A stretch of 40,380 nt of DNA, taken from contig JAGHCA010000078.1 of assembly GCA_021160725.1 (NCBI GenBank), positions 1 to 40,380 on the forward strand. Direction: 5' to 3'. The position numbers and the translations under genes are program-made. Below, piece after piece: positions 1-9,314 of the stretch (position 1 is the first letter of the stretch; each line of letters starts with the position of its first letter). Origin of the DNA: Dehalococcoidia bacterium. GTDB taxonomy: Bacteria > Chloroflexota > Dehalococcoidia > GIF9 > AB-539-J10. The notes under the pieces were generated by a model. It saw only the letters and a list, made by a program, of their open reading frames with translations. It was not told the origin of the DNA and searched no databases.

Positions 1-135
1 GCTGACGCCTCTCAGAGCAACTCTTAACGGCAAGCTGATGAGCCGAAGGTTCTTCAGGTTTTTGGAAAGGATTTACCCCCGGGTGTGATAGGGAATTTCT
101 GTTTTATCTTTGAGGTGTAGCCATCGTACACCTTG

Positions 136-735
136 TCAGAAATCTCGCCTGTTTTCCAGCGCTTGCCCCAGGGTCAGGTCGTCAGCATATTCCAACTCGG
201 CACCAAAGGGCAAGCCACGAGCTAGGCGGGTGACGCGGATGCCTAGAGGCGTGATAATCTTTTGGAGATACATAGCCATGGTTTCGCTCTCTACATTGGG
301 GTTGGTTGCGACAATCACCTCAGTTACTGAGCCATTTTGTAGACGAGCCAGAAGTTCCTTTATCTTTAGCTTTTCAGGCCCTATGCCGTGTGCCGGGTTG
401 ATAGTTCCATGGACTACATGATAAACGCCGTTATATTTCCCAGTTCGCTCTAAAGGAAGGATATCTGAAGGTTTTTCTACAACACAAATTTTAGAATGGT
501 CACGTTCTTTATCTTGACAGATGAGGCAGGGGTCACAATCGGTGTTGTTAAAACAAATTGAACAAAGCTTTATTTTTTCCTTTAATGTCAAAATAGCCTC
601 GGCTAAAGCTTTAGCTTCTTCATCAGAGCTACGCAGGAGATGATAAGCTAGCCTTTGGGCGCTCTTGGGCCCAATGCCGGGCAGCTTATTAAATTCCTCA
701 ACTAGCCTGGCTACAGGCTCAGCAACAAATCTCAT
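136..735 (-). CDS. recR: Recombination mediator protein RecR
   Basis: RecR acts with RecO (and RecF) to load RecA on gapped or SSB-coated DNA. The 199-residue protein has the normal family length. It shows the N-terminal helix-hairpin-helix (LPGIGPKSAQRLAYHLL, about residues 18-34), a four-cysteine zinc site (C58, C61, C70, C73), and a Toprim domain starting at ICVVEKPSD (about 83-91). The C-terminal segment VTRLARGLPFGAELEYADDLTL is typical of the family. It is the last gene of dnaX-ybaB-recR, a widely conserved order. The start is ATG with an AGGA-type ribosome site just upstream. The 91 bases between ybaB and recR hold a hairpin. No terminator is evident in the 135 bases downstream. Confidence 0.97.
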   Translation of the reverse strand: MRFVAEPVARLVEEFNKLPGIGPKSAQRLAYHLLRSSDEEAKALAEAILTLKEKIKLCSICFNNTDCDPCLICQDKERDHSKICVVEKPSDILPLERTGKYNGVYHVVHGTINPAHGIGPEKLKIKELLARLQNGSVTEVIVATNPNVESETMAMYLQKIITPLGIRVTRLARGLPFGAELEYADDLTLGQALENRRDF

Positions 736-805
736 TTTCCTGATCCTTTACCCCTATGAAATCAGGGCTGTTCGGAGCATAGCGAGAGCCCCATGTCTTT
801 GGTAG

Positions 806-822
806 CTCCGATTTCATCGGAG
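806..822. other. Hairpin between ybaB and recR
   Basis: CTCCGAT, a three-base loop, then ATCGGAG form a perfect 7-bp stem four bases past the ybaB stop codon. A second, looser nesting surrounds it to the left (GAAATC/GATTTC and GGGCT/AGCCC between about 757 and 815). There is no U tract on the minus strand, so it is not a standard terminator. It could be an RNA-processing or stability element, or a remnant of a dispersed palindromic repeat. Confidence 0.5.
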
Positions 823-826
823 ATTC

Positions 827-1132
827 CTAGAATAACCCTGGTATATTGAAACCACCGGTTAAACTGCTGAGATGCTCGTTAACAAGTTCCTGCGACTTGG
901 AGATAGCTTCGTTAACAGCAGTCATAACCAAGTCTTGTAATAACTCAATATCTCCAGATTCTATTACTTCAGGAGATATCTCGATAGAGTGAATCTTCTG
1001 ATGCCCGTCAGTCACCACTTTGACGGCACCACCTCCACTGGTTGCTTCCACAGTGATGTTGCCTAATTCCTCTTGGGCTTTAGCCAACTTTACCTGAAGT
1101 TTCTGGGCTTGGCGCAATATTGATTTATCCAT
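827..1132 (-). CDS. ybaB: YbaB/EbfC family nucleoid-associated protein
   Basis: A small dimeric DNA-binding protein of the nucleoid-associated YbaB/EbfC family. The 101 residues match the family length. Visible hallmarks are the N-terminal coiled helix (QAQKLQVKLAKAQEELGNITVEATSGGGAVKVVTDG), the central V-x-V-x-x-x-G-x-x-x-I strand pattern, and the C-terminal helix ending in LTGGFNIPGLF. A strong Shine-Dalgarno AAAGGAGG lies a few bases before the ATG. It sits between dnaX (23 bases upstream) and recR, the classical dnaX-ybaB-recR order. Confidence 0.95.
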   Translation of the reverse strand: MDKSILRQAQKLQVKLAKAQEELGNITVEATSGGGAVKVVTDGHQKIHSIEISPEVIESGDIELLQDLVMTAVNEAISKSQELVNEHLSSLTGGFNIPGLF

Positions 1133-1155
1133 CTACCTCCTTTCCTTGAGCAGTA

Positions 1156-2790
1156 CTATAGCTCCTCATCTCTGATTCTGGCTCCCATTTCCAGAGCAGC
1201 TTTAATTACCGGATTTTGTGTTCTCATCTGGGATGGAACTTCCCTTTTATAATCAACTAAAATACACCGTATCTTGTAGGGCTGACCAAAAACCTCCTTG
1301 AGCTTTTTTTCTACCAGATATCGGTATTTGGAGTCTTCGATTTTCTCCTTGTGGAAGGAATAGTAGAAACCTAATACCAGTGTATCATCCTCAAGGGCTA
1401 CAGGGTCACAAGCGCTACGCAGAAAGGCGTCCAGGTTGCCACTGGAACCTTCCCCTCGCAAAGATTTAATGAACTCCCGCCAGCGGTTGCGGATGTAATC
1501 AATGTTCTGAGAAATCTCTTCGTTTGGAATCTCAGTCTCGGCTCCGTCAGGCTTTGTTGCTACAGGAACTTCTCCTGGGTCCTCAGCCCCGACTCGGTTG
1601 GGCTCCGGTGCTGCAGGAGGAATCTCAGGCTCGACCCTGTCGGAGGGTTCAATTATTTCAGCGGCGTCTGCTATCTCTGAAGGTCTAGTTGTAGTCGGCT
1701 GCTCATGTTCTGTGGGGGGAGATAAAGCACAATCTAGTAAAGCTAATTCTAAGGGCAGGGCGGAGTAATTATCACTCCGAAAGTCTATGGCGGAGAAAGA
1801 TTTAACTGCCTTAAGTAGGTAATTCATCGTGGCACTGGCTGCAAGGCTACCCATCTCAGCTAAATCTTCGCTGGTTATATCCAGAGCCTCTTCGCATCGT
1901 GATTTAACCAGCAGCAATCCTCGAAGGTATTCTACCAAGCCCAGATTAAACTGACGGAGGTCAACACCATCGCCATTGAGGTTATTTATGACTTTTAGCC
2001 CATCAGCCACATCCCTATTGACTATACATCGTGCTAGTTGTCTAACCCGTGAATCCCAGCCGATGCCAAGCTCTGTTTGGACCTTAGCAAGCTCAATTTG
2101 GTTGCCATAGTAAGCAATCATCTGTTGCAAAATATTTTCAGCATCTCGAAGGCTCCCGGTAGCGGCCCGAGCAATAAGCTCTAATGCGCCAGGCTCGATG
2201 TGAATTCCTTCCTTCTCACATATTAGCTTGAGTTTATCCATTATCTCGGTTTGTCGCAGGCGATGGAAATTAAACCGTTGACATCTCGATACGATGGTGG
2301 ATATTACCTTGTGTGTTTCTGTGGTAGCTAAGACAAAAATTACATGTCTGGGTGGTTCCTCTAATGTCTTCAACAGGGCATTGCAAGCCGCCTCGGTAAG
2401 CATGTGGACTTCGTCTATAATATATACCTTGTAGCGAGCGAGACTAGGAGAGTAATTTGCCTTTTCCCTCAGGCTACGGATTTCGTCAATGCCACGATTG
2501 CTGGCAGCATCTATCTCTATTACATCCAAAGCCCTGCCCTCAGTGATTGAATGACACATATCGCAAGCATTGCACGGTTCGCCACCTGCTTGATTAGGAC
2601 AGTTGACTGCTTTGGCTAAGATGCGTGCCGTGCTGGTTTTGCCTGTACCTCGCGGGCCGCAAAAAAGATAGGCATGAGATATCTTTCCACTCTCTACAGC
2701 ATGACGCAGGGTCTGAGTGACAGGCTGTTGTCCCAGGACCTCGCTTAAGGTCTGTGGCCTCCACTTGCGGTAAAATACCTCAGAAGCCAT
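1156..2790 (-). CDS. dnaX: DNA polymerase III subunit gamma/tau
   Basis: Clamp-loader ATPase of the replicative polymerase. Counting from the ATG at 2790 the protein has 544 residues. It shows a Walker A motif GPRGTGKT (45-52), a zinc module with C64, C73, C76 and C79, a DEVH box (126-129), and the SRC sensor motif in TIVSRCQRF. A proline- and acid-rich linker (about 370-435) precedes a C-terminal tau-like domain. A longer version from TTG at 2820 is possible, but the ATG start MASEVFYRKWRPQTL fits the family better. The ATG has only a weak ribosome site, yet a TATAAT box ends nine bases upstream, so the message may be nearly leaderless. It heads the dnaX-ybaB-recR unit. Confidence 0.96.
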   Translation of the reverse strand: MASEVFYRKWRPQTLSEVLGQQPVTQTLRHAVESGKISHAYLFCGPRGTGKTSTARILAKAVNCPNQAGGEPCNACDMCHSITEGRALDVIEIDAASNRGIDEIRSLREKANYSPSLARYKVYIIDEVHMLTEAACNALLKTLEEPPRHVIFVLATTETHKVISTIVSRCQRFNFHRLRQTEIMDKLKLICEKEGIHIEPGALELIARAATGSLRDAENILQQMIAYYGNQIELAKVQTELGIGWDSRVRQLARCIVNRDVADGLKVINNLNGDGVDLRQFNLGLVEYLRGLLLVKSRCEEALDITSEDLAEMGSLAASATMNYLLKAVKSFSAIDFRSDNYSALPLELALLDCALSPPTEHEQPTTTRPSEIADAAEIIEPSDRVEPEIPPAAPEPNRVGAEDPGEVPVATKPDGAETEIPNEEISQNIDYIRNRWREFIKSLRGEGSSGNLDAFLRSACDPVALEDDTLVLGFYYSFHKEKIEDSKYRYLVEKKLKEVFGQPYKIRCILVDYKREVPSQMRTQNPVIKAALEMGARIRDEEL

Positions 2791-2799
2791 ATGCCTTTT

Positions 2800-2805
2800 A
2801 TTATA
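2800..2805 (-). promoter_or_regulatory. -10 box directly upstream of dnaX
   Basis: TATAAT on the minus strand. Its last base lies ten positions before the first base of the ATG, so transcription would be predicted to begin about three bases before the start codon. A -35 candidate 17 bases upstream (TTTAGG) is poor. This placement matches those seen upstream of the EF-G-like gene and polA. Confidence 0.5.
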
Positions 2806-3004
2806 CACCCCTTCACCCAATTCCTAAAGGAGATTTTTGCCCAAAATCGCTAGGAACATATCAACTTTTATAGCATATGCTTTGGATATCGCGATGGCAC
2901 GACAGAAGCAGGATTTTCTGAGGCGGAACTCTACATCAGTGACGCTAAATAACTAGCCGTAATTGCCTGCCTTATCAGGCTTGGGCACCGAGTTCTAAAA
3001 ACTT

Positions 3005-3484
3005 TTATTTGCTGATTTGCTTCTCAGCCCAGTTGCCTGCCCAGGGTACCTTCCACATTTTACCGGTTCCCGCCTGAATCACAAGGATAATCCATAATAT
3101 GGCCATCATGATCCAAATAATAGTGCCAAGGACTCCGGCAAAAACCGCAAGGCCGGGTGAAAAAGTCGCGAATGCAATCGCTCTGAGTATCGTACTTAGG
3201 ATAAGATGTGCTGCGGTCAGAACACCGAAGGTCATAATGGATTGCCAGGCGTGAAATTTAACGAAGATGCTTTTCTTTTCCAGGACGATGAAGACTATTC
3301 CTGTTATCCAGCCAGCCACGTAGCAAAGAAGACCGGCAACATTGGCTGACAAACCTGTGCTGCTCTCCGCTTCGGGCTTAGCTGCACCTTCAGTTAACGT
3401 TGGCGAAACAGCGAGGACGGCACCACACTTAGAGCAAAACTTAGCCTCCTCAGGATTTTCTGCACCACATTGAGAGCAGAACAT
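3005..3484 (-). CDS. Zinc-ribbon membrane protein (DUF4870-like)
   Basis: A 159-residue protein of unknown function. The N-terminus is a zinc ribbon with C3-x2-C6 and C17-x2-C20 (MFCSQCGAENPEEAKFCSKCG). A short linker leads into a hydrophobic domain with three predicted membrane segments (about 45-68, 78-98, 103-135). The pattern KKSIFVKFHAWQSIM between the first two helices is typical of DUF4870-type proteins. The start chosen is the ATG five bases after a perfect AAGGAGG. A GTG two codons earlier overlaps that Shine-Dalgarno site and is rejected. The gene stands alone with its own promoter. A membrane stress or sensing role is only a guess. Confidence 0.85.
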   Translation of the reverse strand: MFCSQCGAENPEEAKFCSKCGAVLAVSPTLTEGAAKPEAESSTGLSANVAGLLCYVAGWITGIVFIVLEKKSIFVKFHAWQSIMTFGVLTAAHLILSTILRAIAFATFSPGLAVFAGVLGTIIWIMMAILWIILVIQAGTGKMWKVPWAGNWAEKQISK

Positions 3485-3504
3485 AGTCACCTCCTTACGT
3501 TAAC

Positions 3505-3532
3505 TCTATATTACATCTTAAGGGCGTGTCAA
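3505..3532 (-). promoter_or_regulatory. Sigma-70 type promoter of the zinc-ribbon gene
   Basis: On the minus strand TTGACA (3527-3532), a 16-base spacer, then TATAGA (3505-3510). The -35 is a perfect consensus. Transcription would start near 3498 and give a short leader containing the AAGGAGG site of the zinc-ribbon gene. Confidence 0.75.
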
Positions 3533-3707
3533 TAGCCGATTTTTTACCAGTCGAGTGTTAGAGAGGAGACCGTATTCTTCTTCTTCACGGAACTCGCCCA
3601 TAGCACCGTCAATTCATGGGAATGGGGAATAGAGCTCTACAGGTTAACGAGCACAATTTGTATAAGGTGAAGAAGAGTTTTACGGAAGAACTGGCTCGTT
3701 TGTTTGC

Positions 3708-6089
3708 TCAAGATTTAGTATTCGCTGCTTTGTTTAGAGCATGCTCAAGGGCTTCATCGATACTCTTTACGAATATGAATTGAAGATCTTCCTTAACCTC
3801 TTTGGGGATTTCTTCTAAATCCTTCTCGTTTTCTTTGGGTAAAATCACCTTTTTGAGGCCGGCACGGTGAGCTGCCAGAACCTTATCTCTAATGCCGCCT
3901 ACAGGGAGGACTTTGCCTCTCAAGGTGATTTCACCGGTCATCCCAACGTCTTTGCTCACCAGATGCTTGGTCACCGCCGAAGCCAAGGCTACTGCCATAG
4001 TGATGCCAGCAGATGGGCCATCTTTGGGAATAGCGCCGGCAGGAACATGAATATGAATGTCATTATTTGCGTAGAAGTTCTTGGGAATGTCGAATTTGGG
4101 TTGCTCACAGGCAGTGAGAGTGCGAACATGAGTGAGGGCAGCCTTGGCTGATTCCTGCATGACATCACCCAGTTTGCCGGTGAGAATAAGATTGCCCTTT
4201 CCAGGAACCGTGGTAGCCTCAACAAAGATGACATCGCCGCCGGCCGGCGTCCATGCTAAACCTGTAGCCACACCTACTTCGTCAGCTTCTTCAGCTATTT
4301 CATAGCGAAATTTTCTGGCACCGAGAAAATCGTGAAGCTTGTCTGCTGTGATTATAGTTGGCTCTTTCTTTCCTTCAGCGATTCGACGAGCTATCTTACG
4401 GCAGATAGTGTCGATTTCGCGTTCCAGGTTTCTCAGTCCTGCCTCCCTGGTGTAATTCCGAATAATACCGAGCACAGCTTCATCTTCGATCTCAAGTTGC
4501 TGTGTCGTCAGCCCATTTTCCTTAAGCTGCTTGGGGATGAGAAATTTCTTGGCAATGTGAAGTTTCTCATTCTCGGTATAGCCTGGTAGCTCAATTACTT
4601 CCATTCTGTCCAGTAGAGCGGGAGGAATAGGGTCTACTATATTGGCCGTGGTGATAAACATTACTTGGGATAAATCAAAGGGAACATCAAGATAATGGTC
4701 AACAAAGGAATGGTTCTGCTCAGGGTCAAGGACTTCGAGCAAGGCTGCTGATGGATCACCCCGAAAATCTGTACCTACCTTGTCAATTTCATCGAGCATG
4801 AATAAGGGATTATTAGACTCGGCGCGTCGCAAGCCCTGAATAATCCTGCCAGGTAAGGCACCGACGTAAGTCCGACGATGTCCTCGGATATCAGCTTCGT
4901 CCCTGATACCGCCGAGGGAAATGCGGACGAATTTCCTTCCCAGAGCGCGGGCAATGGACTGACCAACCGAGGTCTTGCCGGTGCCTGGAGGTCCAACGAA
5001 ACATAGGATAGGTCCTCTCATGTCAGGCTTCAGTGTTCGCACCGCCAGGTAATCGAGTATCCTTTCTTTTACCTTGTCCAAATCATAATGGTCCTGATCA
5101 AGAACTTGAGAGGCCTGGCTGATATCCAGGTTATCTTCAGTGCATTTTGACCATGGGAGATTTAGCAGCCAATCGAGGTAGGTACGCGATACGGTATATT
5201 CTGCGGCTGCTGGTGGCATCTTGGTCAGGCGATTGAGCTCCCGCTCTGCTTCCTTGCTCGCTTCAGCAGGGAGTTTTGCCGCAGCAATCTTCTCCTTGAG
5301 TTCATTTATCTCTATTGTTCGTTCATCGGCTTCCCCTAACTCTTTCTGTATTGCCTTGAGTTGTTCTCGAAGGAAAAACTCCCTTTGAGCCTTGGTCATC
5401 TCCTCCTTAGCTTGAGATTGAATTTTACTTCCTAATTCCAAAACTTCTAGTTCGCGGTTGACAAATGTAGTGAGCTTTCTTATCCGCTCAGCCACATCAA
5501 TAGCCTCCAAAATTTCCTGCCTTTCTTCAAGTGCAAGATTGATATGAGCAGCGACGAAGTCGGCCAAGCTTCCGGGGTCAGGCATGTTCAGAACAGCAAT
5601 ATTCAACGCACTAGGTAAATTAGGCGCCAAGTCAACAACCTTTTGGAAAAGCCCGGTTAGGTTTCTGACAAGAGCCTCAAGCTCGGCTGTCTTCTCTATT
5701 TTATCCTCTATTACCTCAACTTGGGCCTTCAAATAAGGTTGAACCTGAGTAACTTTCTTCAATCCGATTCGAGAAAGCCCTTGGAAGAAAACTTGAACTG
5801 AATTATTGGGCAACTTAAGCATGCGAGCAATAATAGCAGCAGTACCTACGGAATAGAGGTCAGTAGCTTCCTGTGAATCCGGCCGCTGGGCGAAAAAGCC
5901 AACGAGTTTATCGCCAGAAGCAGCGTCATCTATGAGCTTAAGTATTTTCTCCTCCGCTGTGGCTAGGGGAACAATAAGAGAAGGGTAGACGACAATTTCA
6001 TTTTGAGGAAGGATAGGTAATTCCTCAGGGATGCGGAATTTTTCCTCCTTCGTCCCCTTCCGTTCTTTACTGTTGGTAACAACCATCAT
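3708..6089 (-). CDS. lon: ATP-dependent protease Lon (LonA)
   Basis: Cytoplasmic AAA+ serine protease that degrades misfolded and regulatory proteins. All parts of a full-length LonA (793 residues) are present: a substrate-binding N-domain starting [19 protein letters not shown], a coiled middle region (about 190-290), Walker A GPPGTGKT (366-373), Walker B LFMLDEID (429-436), and the proteolytic dyad S693 ([10 protein letters not shown]) and K736 (GGIRDK). The two catalytic residues are 43 apart, as in E. coli Lon. A GAGGA ribosome site precedes the ATG. It lies nine bases after hsp20 and is almost certainly co-transcribed, which pairs a holding chaperone with a protease. Confidence 0.98.
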   Translation of the reverse strand: MMVVTNSKERKGTKEEKFRIPEELPILPQNEIVVYPSLIVPLATAEEKILKLIDDAASGDKLVGFFAQRPDSQEATDLYSVGTAAIIARMLKLPNNSVQVFFQGLSRIGLKKVTQVQPYLKAQVEVIEDKIEKTAELEALVRNLTGLFQKVVDLAPNLPSALNIAVLNMPDPGSLADFVAAHINLALEERQEILEAIDVAERIRKLTTFVNRELEVLELGSKIQSQAKEEMTKAQREFFLREQLKAIQKELGEADERTIEINELKEKIAAAKLPAEASKEAERELNRLTKMPPAAAEYTVSRTYLDWLLNLPWSKCTEDNLDISQASQVLDQDHYDLDKVKERILDYLAVRTLKPDMRGPILCFVGPPGTGKTSVGQSIARALGRKFVRISLGGIRDEADIRGHRRTYVGALPGRIIQGLRRAESNNPLFMLDEIDKVGTDFRGDPSAALLEVLDPEQNHSFVDHYLDVPFDLSQVMFITTANIVDPIPPALLDRMEVIELPGYTENEKLHIAKKFLIPKQLKENGLTTQQLEIEDEAVLGIIRNYTREAGLRNLEREIDTICRKIARRIAEGKKEPTIITADKLHDFLGARKFRYEIAEEADEVGVATGLAWTPAGGDVIFVEATTVPGKGNLILTGKLGDVMQESAKAALTHVRTLTACEQPKFDIPKNFYANNDIHIHVPAGAIPKDGPSAGITMAVALASAVTKHLVSKDVGMTGEITLRGKVLPVGGIRDKVLAAHRAGLKKVILPKENEKDLEEIPKEVKEDLQFIFVKSIDEALEHALNKAANTKS

Positions 6090-6098
6090 TATTCCTCA

Positions 6099-6545
6099 CT
6101 AACTTGCTCGTATATTCACACGACGTGACTTTTCTTCATTCCGCTTAGGCAAGACGACTTCCAGGATGCCAGCTTCATAAAAAGCTTTAATTTTGTCCAC
6201 ATTTACATTCGCGGAAAGGGTGATATTCCTTTCAAATGGCCCCCATGCAATCTCCATCTGGGAGTAAATTCGCTTAATACCTCGCTTGATATCTTTTCTT
6301 ATGCCTCTGATAGTTAGGATGTTATGCTGAACGGTTACTTCAATCTCATTTTCGCTGACCCCGGCTAATTCAATCAGGACTACTATCTCGCTATCGGTTT
6401 CAAAAACATCAATTGCTGGCTGCCAGGCTTTGGGAGCAAAATGTACTGAAGGAGGTTTACGATTAGCAACTTCATCTATCAACCGCTCCATCTCTTTTTG
6501 CATAGTAACAATTACTTCGGACCAGTCTCTTCGTAACTCGATCAT
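6099..6545 (-). CDS. Hsp20/alpha-crystallin family small heat shock protein
   Basis: An ATP-independent holding chaperone of 148 residues. The alpha-crystallin domain is recognisable from WQPAIDVFETDSEIVVLIELAGVSENEIEV through the ending AGILEVVLPKRNEE. A C-terminal VNI resembles the I-x-I motif used for oligomer assembly. The start is the ATG at 6545, seven bases after AAGGAG. An ATG seven codons earlier has no ribosome site. It is the first gene of an hsp20-lon unit. No CIRCE-type inverted repeat was found upstream, so HrcA control is not supported. A weak -10 (TATCAT, minus strand) lies about 60 bases upstream. Confidence 0.92.
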   Translation of the reverse strand: MIELRRDWSEVIVTMQKEMERLIDEVANRKPPSVHFAPKAWQPAIDVFETDSEIVVLIELAGVSENEIEVTVQHNILTIRGIRKDIKRGIKRIYSQMEIAWGPFERNITLSANVNVDKIKAFYEAGILEVVLPKRNEEKSRRVNIRAS

Positions 6546-6721
6546 CTTGTATCTCCTTCTCCTCATCGGCTACAGGGCAAATAATGGATGTTCTCTCCGA
6601 TGATAATGATACACCACGTTTTAATAAAGTGCGAACTCCAGGATATCTCGTCACGGTAAAGTTCCCCACAAAATTGCCAAAACAACCTGGCGAATCATCC
6701 TTACAGCAATAGCAACTAAAA

Positions 6722-6895
6722 TTACTTCTTCTCCCTTAGCTCAGAGAAGAATCTCTGGCACCCTTCGTAGAGTTTACATTCAGTGAATCTCAATTGTTGT
6801 CGCAGAATAGTGCAAATCGGCAAGTCTAGGATGACAAGCTGACCACGACCGAGTGTTACTGATGTGAAGAAAATTTTCTGCTCACGGGGTTTCAT
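6722..6895 (-). CDS. Possible small cysteine-containing protein downstream of gyrA
   Basis: A 57-codon open frame starting at an ATG inside the last codons of gyrA (14-base overlap). The product has three cysteines in its second half (C30, C43, C49 by my count) within a plausible helical stretch, [11 protein letters not shown] then [13 protein letters not shown]. No clear ribosome site precedes the ATG, so translation would depend on coupling to gyrA. I do not recognise the family. It could be a chance frame, and the composition is the only argument for it. The rest of the 336 bases between hsp20 and gyrA holds nothing else I can name. Confidence 0.33.
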   Translation of the reverse strand: MKPREQKIFFTSVTLGRGQLVILDLPICTILRQQLRFTECKLYEGCQRFFSELREKK

Positions 6896-9314
6896 CTTGT
6901 CGGAAGACCCAGGTGACCGAAACGACGCTATCATCCTCGCCTAAGCTCATTAACCTGGCTCCCCGTCCACCTCTGCCCTGAATTGAAACCTGCTCCATAG
7001 GAATGTTCACCACGTTGCCCCTACTGGATAACATCACTAAGGAGCCTTGCGGAGATACAAGCTTGGAAGCAACTAGATTACCGGTTTTCGGACTAACTCT
7101 GTAAGCTCGCACTCCTTTGCCCCCCCTATTGTGAGTAGGATAATTCTTTACTGGGGTCAGTTTGCCAAAACCTTTTTCGGTCACTGTGAGCATGTAAGCG
7201 TCGGGAAAAACAATCCCCATGCCAATAGCATAATCGTCAACAAGACGTATGCCACGTACACCGCCACTCGTTCGAGACGCAGTCCTCAGGTTTTCAACCT
7301 TAAATCTAATGGCCTGCCCATTCCGACTCACCAGCATGACCTCATCTTCATCGGCAACTACACCGGCTGAGATAAGCTTATCTTCATTTCTAAGCCCCAT
7401 AGCAATAATGCCGTTTCTTCTTATAGAGGCAAATGCGCTTAGGGGAGTCTTTTTGATCGCGCCCCCCCTGGTAGCCATTAGTAAAAACTTATTGGAGGGA
7501 AAGCCTGCCAGAGATAATAGCACAGTTACTTCATCTTCCAGGTCAATGGGTAGCAAATTCACCAGGGCTGTTCCTTTGGTTGTGCGAGATGAATCCTCGG
7601 GAATCTCGTAGCACTTAAGACAGTACACCTTGCCAGTGCTGGTAAAGAAAAGCACATTATCATGGGTGTCGGCTGTCAGAATATGGTTCACTGTATCGCG
7701 ATCCCTGACTACCATTCCTATGACGCCTTTTCCGCCACGGCGTTGTAACCGATAAGTGCTGGCAGGAATTCTCTTAATGAATCCCTTGCTAGTCAGGGTA
7801 ACCACCATTGTCTCATGAGGGACAAGGTCTTCTGTGCGAAATTCTTCGATTTCCTCTGCTTTTATCACGGTTCGCCGAGCATCGCCATATTTGGATTTAA
7901 GCTCCTTGGCATCCTGGGCAACGAGTGATAATACTTTCCGGGGATTAGCTAATAAATCCTCAAGATAGGAAATATTCTTTATGACAGAGGCATATTCCTC
8001 AGTTATTTTGTCCTGCTCCAGCTTAGCCAATCTACGAAGCGGCATATCGAGGATAGCTTGCGCTTGAATCTGTGACAGAGTAAAAGCTGCCATCAAGTCG
8101 GTACGAGCGGACTCTACAGTTTGAGACTGTCGAATAACCTTGATTATCTGATCAAGATTATTGAGAGCAATTCTGAAGCCCTCGAGGATGTGAGCTCTCT
8201 CCCTTGCCTTATTAAGCTCAAACCGAGACCTTCTGGTAATGACCTGGAAACGAAAGTCAATATAAGTAGTCAGCGCCTCTTTAAGATTAATTACCTTAGG
8301 TTGTGCATCAACTAAAGCAACCATATTGATAAAAAAGGCGGACTGCATTGCAGTATATTTGTAGAGATTATTTAGCACTTGTCGAGTTTGTGCTTCCTTT
8401 TTGAGTTCGATAACGATACGCATTCCTTCCCTGTCTGACTCATCGCGCACCTCGGCTACCCCTGAAACTCTCTTTACTTTAACCAGTTCAGCTATCCTCT
8501 CTACCAAAGCCGCTTTGTTTACCTGATAGGGAAGTTCAGTAATGACTATTTGTCTCTTACCTCCCTTACCAGTTAGTTCGGTGGTTTTAGCCCGGAGTAT
8601 AATTTTTCCGTGCCCTGTAGTATAAGCATTGTCTATGCCCTCTTTTCCCCAGATTATCCCACCAGTGGGAAAATCGGGACCTTTTACCAGCTCTATCAGT
8701 TCCTCTGCAGTGGCTTGGGGATTATCAATCAGATAGACAATGGCATCACATATTTCAGATAAGTTATGTGGAGGGATATTGGTTGTCATGCCCACAGCGA
8801 TGCCTGAAGAACCACTAACTAACAAGTTAGGTAACCTAGCTGGCAATACAGAGGGCTCCTGGAGAGAGCTATCGAAGTTGGGAACAAAGTCGACGGTGTC
8901 TTTTTCAATGTCGAGTAACATTTCCTCGGCGATTTTAGAAAGACGAGCTTCGGTATATCTCATCGCTGCTGGTGGGTCATTGTCAACGCTGCCAAAATTA
9001 CCCTGCCCATCAACTAAGGGATATCTCAGAGAAAAATCCTGAGCCATGCGTACCATAGCTTCATATATCGGGGCATCTCCATGGGGATGATACTTTCCCA
9101 TGACTTCACCAACAATGCGGGCACTCTTCTTATATGGGCTATTGTGCCGTAATCCTAAGCCATCCATGGCGTACAGAACACGTCGCTGTACTGGCTTCAA
9201 ACCATCACGTGCATCGGGTAAGGCTCGGGAAATGATGACACTCATAGCGTAGTCGAGGTATGAGCTTTTCATTTCCTCTTCGATATCTATAGGTTTTACC
9301 ATTGCGACTTCCAT
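6882..9314 (-). CDS. gyrA: DNA gyrase subunit A
   Basis: Breakage-reunion subunit of gyrase, 810 residues. The catalytic tyrosine is Y120 ([10 protein letters not shown]). The canonical GyrA box QRRGGKG at residues 524-530 distinguishes it from ParC. The C-terminal beta-pinwheel repeats continue to the end. The quinolone-determining stretch reads [10 protein letters not shown], so the positions matching E. coli S83 and D87 are Ala81 and Glu85. The ATG overlaps the TGA of the upstream TPR gene by one base, and an AAGGAG lies ten bases before it, so translation is probably coupled. It is the last clear gene of the apgM-lysC-TPR-gyrA run. No gyrB lies in the window. Confidence 0.97.
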   Translation of the reverse strand: MEVAMVKPIDIEEEMKSSYLDYAMSVIISRALPDARDGLKPVQRRVLYAMDGLGLRHNSPYKKSARIVGEVMGKYHPHGDAPIYEAMVRMAQDFSLRYPLVDGQGNFGSVDNDPPAAMRYTEARLSKIAEEMLLDIEKDTVDFVPNFDSSLQEPSVLPARLPNLLVSGSSGIAVGMTTNIPPHNLSEICDAIVYLIDNPQATAEELIELVKGPDFPTGGIIWGKEGIDNAYTTGHGKIILRAKTTELTGKGGKRQIVITELPYQVNKAALVERIAELVKVKRVSGVAEVRDESDREGMRIVIELKKEAQTRQVLNNLYKYTAMQSAFFINMVALVDAQPKVINLKEALTTYIDFRFQVITRRSRFELNKARERAHILEGFRIALNNLDQIIKVIRQSQTVESARTDLMAAFTLSQIQAQAILDMPLRRLAKLEQDKITEEYASVIKNISYLEDLLANPRKVLSLVAQDAKELKSKYGDARRTVIKAEEIEEFRTEDLVPHETMVVTLTSKGFIKRIPASTYRLQRRGGKGVIGMVVRDRDTVNHILTADTHDNVLFFTSTGKVYCLKCYEIPEDSSRTTKGTALVNLLPIDLEDEVTVLLSLAGFPSNKFLLMATRGGAIKKTPLSAFASIRRNGIIAMGLRNEDKLISAGVVADEDEVMLVSRNGQAIRFKVENLRTASRTSGGVRGIRLVDDYAIGMGIVFPDAYMLTVTEKGFGKLTPVKNYPTHNRGGKGVRAYRVSPKTGNLVASKLVSPQGSLVMLSSRGNVVNIPMEQVSIQGRGGRGARLMSLGEDDSVVSVTWVFRQDETP

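Noticed and set aside
2821-3004. Possible SRP RNA (ffs) upstream of dnaX
   Set aside because: ffs often precedes dnaX, but the conserved GGTCAGG...GGAAGGGAGCAGC core is absent on both strands here.
4332-4589. Plus-strand frames inside lon, gyrA and other minus-strand genes
   Set aside because: They are antisense shadows of clearly conserved proteins, without ribosome sites or recognisable products.
6546-6670. CIRCE operator upstream of hsp20
   Set aside because: GGAGTTCGCACTTTATT looked suggestive, but the inverted repeat with nine-base spacing is not present.
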